Part shown: positions 31,545-32,489 of the stretch, one piece after another
Layout of the letters: each line of letters starts with the position of its first letter
Numbering within the stretch: the stretch's first letter is position 1
NCBI GenBank assembly: GCA_021789895.1
Contig: JAJYIU010000010.1
Span: forward strand, 33,246 to 65,734
Direction: 5' to 3'
DNA: 32,489 bases
From: Acidobacteriota bacterium
GTDB taxonomy: Bacteria; Acidobacteriota; Terriglobia; Terriglobales; SCQP01
The notes under the pieces: generated by a model
What the model was told of the DNA's origin: nothing
Database searches by the model: none
The model's input: only the letters and a program-made list of their open reading frames with translations
Position numbers and translations under genes: made by a program

Positions 31545-32426
31545 ATGCCTCTTGCGCGCCATTATTTCCTCGGCCTCCGCGCCAGCGACCCTGCCGCTTG
31601 GCAGGGGCTCTCCGAGCTGATGGATTACGTCGAGTCCCTCGCCGCCAATCTCCAGCTCGATCCCCGCCCCGCCGCTCAGGTCTCCCCCGCCGCCGCCCTC
31701 CCGCCCCCGCTCCCCGCGGCCGCCTTCCACGTCGCCGGCCAGGATGGACACTTTGAAATCGCCATCGCCAATCATCCCGCCAACCGGCCGCTCGTCTATC
31801 ACGAGCTCGCCTCCTGCGCCACCCCGCAGTTCGATGCCCCCGGCGGTGTAACCGTCTTCGGCCCCGAAAACCGCACCCAGTGGACCATCGCCGATCCTGC
31901 CGCCCGCAAGTATTGGCGCCTCCGCTCCAAATATCTCGGCTCCGGCTTCAACGCCCCGCTCTACTTCTCCCCGCCCGATTCCGCTGGACCCGGGTCGGTG
32001 GATTCCAGCGTCCTCAGCGCCGCTTCTACCGCCAGCCGCACCCAGCACGCCGCCAACTCCGTTACTGTCTTTGCTGAATATCTGCCCCTCGGCGCGCTGC
32101 TGCAAAATGGCGACGCCAGCGATGGCTCGCCTGCCCTCGATTGGGCCGCGGCCACGCTTTATAAGGATGGCGGCGCCGCCCAGATCGTCATCCCCAAAAC
32201 CACCATCCACGGGCTCTCGCCTGCCGCCAACTATGCCGTCGCCTGGGATACGAATGCCGGCCTCGCCGTTTACGACGCCAACGGCGGACGCCTCCTCGGC
32301 GATCATCTCGTCTATCTCGCCACCGTCACCACCCCCGCCGCGGCTGGTGATGCCTATGCCGCTGCCGGCGGCGGCCCCGATGCCCTCGGCCTGACCTCCG
32401 GCGCCGGCCGCTATGCCTACACCTGA
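31545..32426 (+). CDS. Fibre-like virion protein with FN3-type region
   Basis: A 293-residue protein from the ATG at 31545, which has GGGAG 7 bases upstream; an earlier ATG at 31503 would add 14 residues but has no Shine-Dalgarno. Residues 1-40 form a helix (PAAWQGLSELMDYVESLAAN), then a Pro/Ala linker. An FN3-like beta region follows (HFEIAIANHPANRPLVYHEL, ARKYWRLRSKYLGSGFNAPL), a form common in phage tail proteins. The last 120 residues are beta-rich with Gly/Ala repeats (AATLYKDGGAAQIVIPKTTI). It is probably part of the tail or fibre. It ends 63 bases before the window edge. Confidence 0.6.
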   Translation: MPLARHYFLGLRASDPAAWQGLSELMDYVESLAANLQLDPRPAAQVSPAAALPPPLPAAAFHVAGQDGHFEIAIANHPANRPLVYHELASCATPQFDAPGGVTVFGPENRTQWTIADPAARKYWRLRSKYLGSGFNAPLYFSPPDSAGPGSVDSSVLSAASTASRTQHAANSVTVFAEYLPLGALLQNGDASDGSPALDWAAATLYKDGGAAQIVIPKTTIHGLSPAANYAVAWDTNAGLAVYDANGGRLLGDHLVYLATVTTPAAAGDAYAAAGGGPDALGLTSGAGRYAYT

Positions 32427-32489
32427 ACGGCTGCTGGTGCTCGCCATCCTATGCCCGTCCTTGTCTTCGGAAAGTGAGTTTCTTGTACG

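Larger units (their letters stand above)
11922..32489 (+). mobile_element. Partial P22-like prophage or phage-derived structural module
   Basis: About 20.5 kb of closely packed plus-strand genes. The order portal, scaffold, major capsid protein, head-tail adaptor, beta-propeller-like neck protein, with no tape-measure gene, resembles the head/neck block of short-tailed phages such as P22 (gp1, gp8, gp5, gp4, gp10). A lysis cassette precedes the portal. Terminase, integrase, repressor and replication genes are not seen, so the right end lies outside the window and the left end is uncertain (within 11,216-11,921). Outside the middle of the tailspike the G+C content is close to that of the host genes, suggesting long association with similar hosts. 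Whether it is an active prophage, a remnant or another capsid-based element cannot be decided here. Confidence 0.75.

Noticed and set aside
1-32489. CRISPR array, rRNA, tRNA, insertion sequence or restriction-modification genes
   Set aside because: None seen on either strand: no regularly spaced repeats, no transposase motifs, no complete tRNA cloverleaf.

Overview
The window is G+C-rich bacterial DNA with two parts. Positions 1 to about 11.2 kb look like ordinary chromosome. The mix of genes (RNase J, a glycine-rich RRM protein with a TTG start, HslVU followed by an FN3 lipoprotein, an XdhC/MocA pair, and a microcompartment-type aldehyde dehydrogenase) fits Acidobacteriota best. That assignment is an inference from gene content; there is no rRNA or species marker here.

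Chromosomal part, left to right: the 3' end of a CoA-acylating aldehyde dehydrogenase with an encapsulation-peptide-like tail (+); a small RRM RNA-binding protein with its own promoter and terminator (-); recJ (-); a secreted SH3-like/TPR-like protein (-); divergently, an RNase J gene that may be leaderless (+); a lipoprotein, hslU and hslV forming a minus-strand operon; and divergently, xdhC and a mocA-like nucleotidyltransferase, a molybdenum-hydroxylase maturation pair (+).

From 11,216 to about 11,920 lies a conspicuously A+T-richer stretch without a convincing gene. It marks the junction with the second part.

From about 11.9 kb to the window end, every supported gene is on the plus strand and closely packed. 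It reads as the structural and lysis section of a short-tailed (P22-like) phage or prophage-derived element: small early genes, a fibre-like protein, a degenerate NlpC/P60-like protein, a membrane protein next to a lytic transglycosylase (lysis cassette), portal, scaffold, major capsid protein, a strong terminator, a very large tailspike-like protein, several conserved virion-type proteins, a head-tail adaptor, a beta-propeller-like neck/tail protein, and a further fibre-like protein. No integrase, terminase, replication gene or repressor is visible, so the element is partial or continues past the right edge.

Points worth a second look: two fibre/spike proteins carry Sec-type signal peptides and share a C-terminal module; the middle of the spike has clearly lower G+C than its ends; the portal has a zinc-ribbon-like pair of CxxC motifs split by about 125 residues of low-complexity sequence containing a six-unit 12-bp tandem repeat; and the NlpC-like protein seems to have lost its catalytic cysteine.
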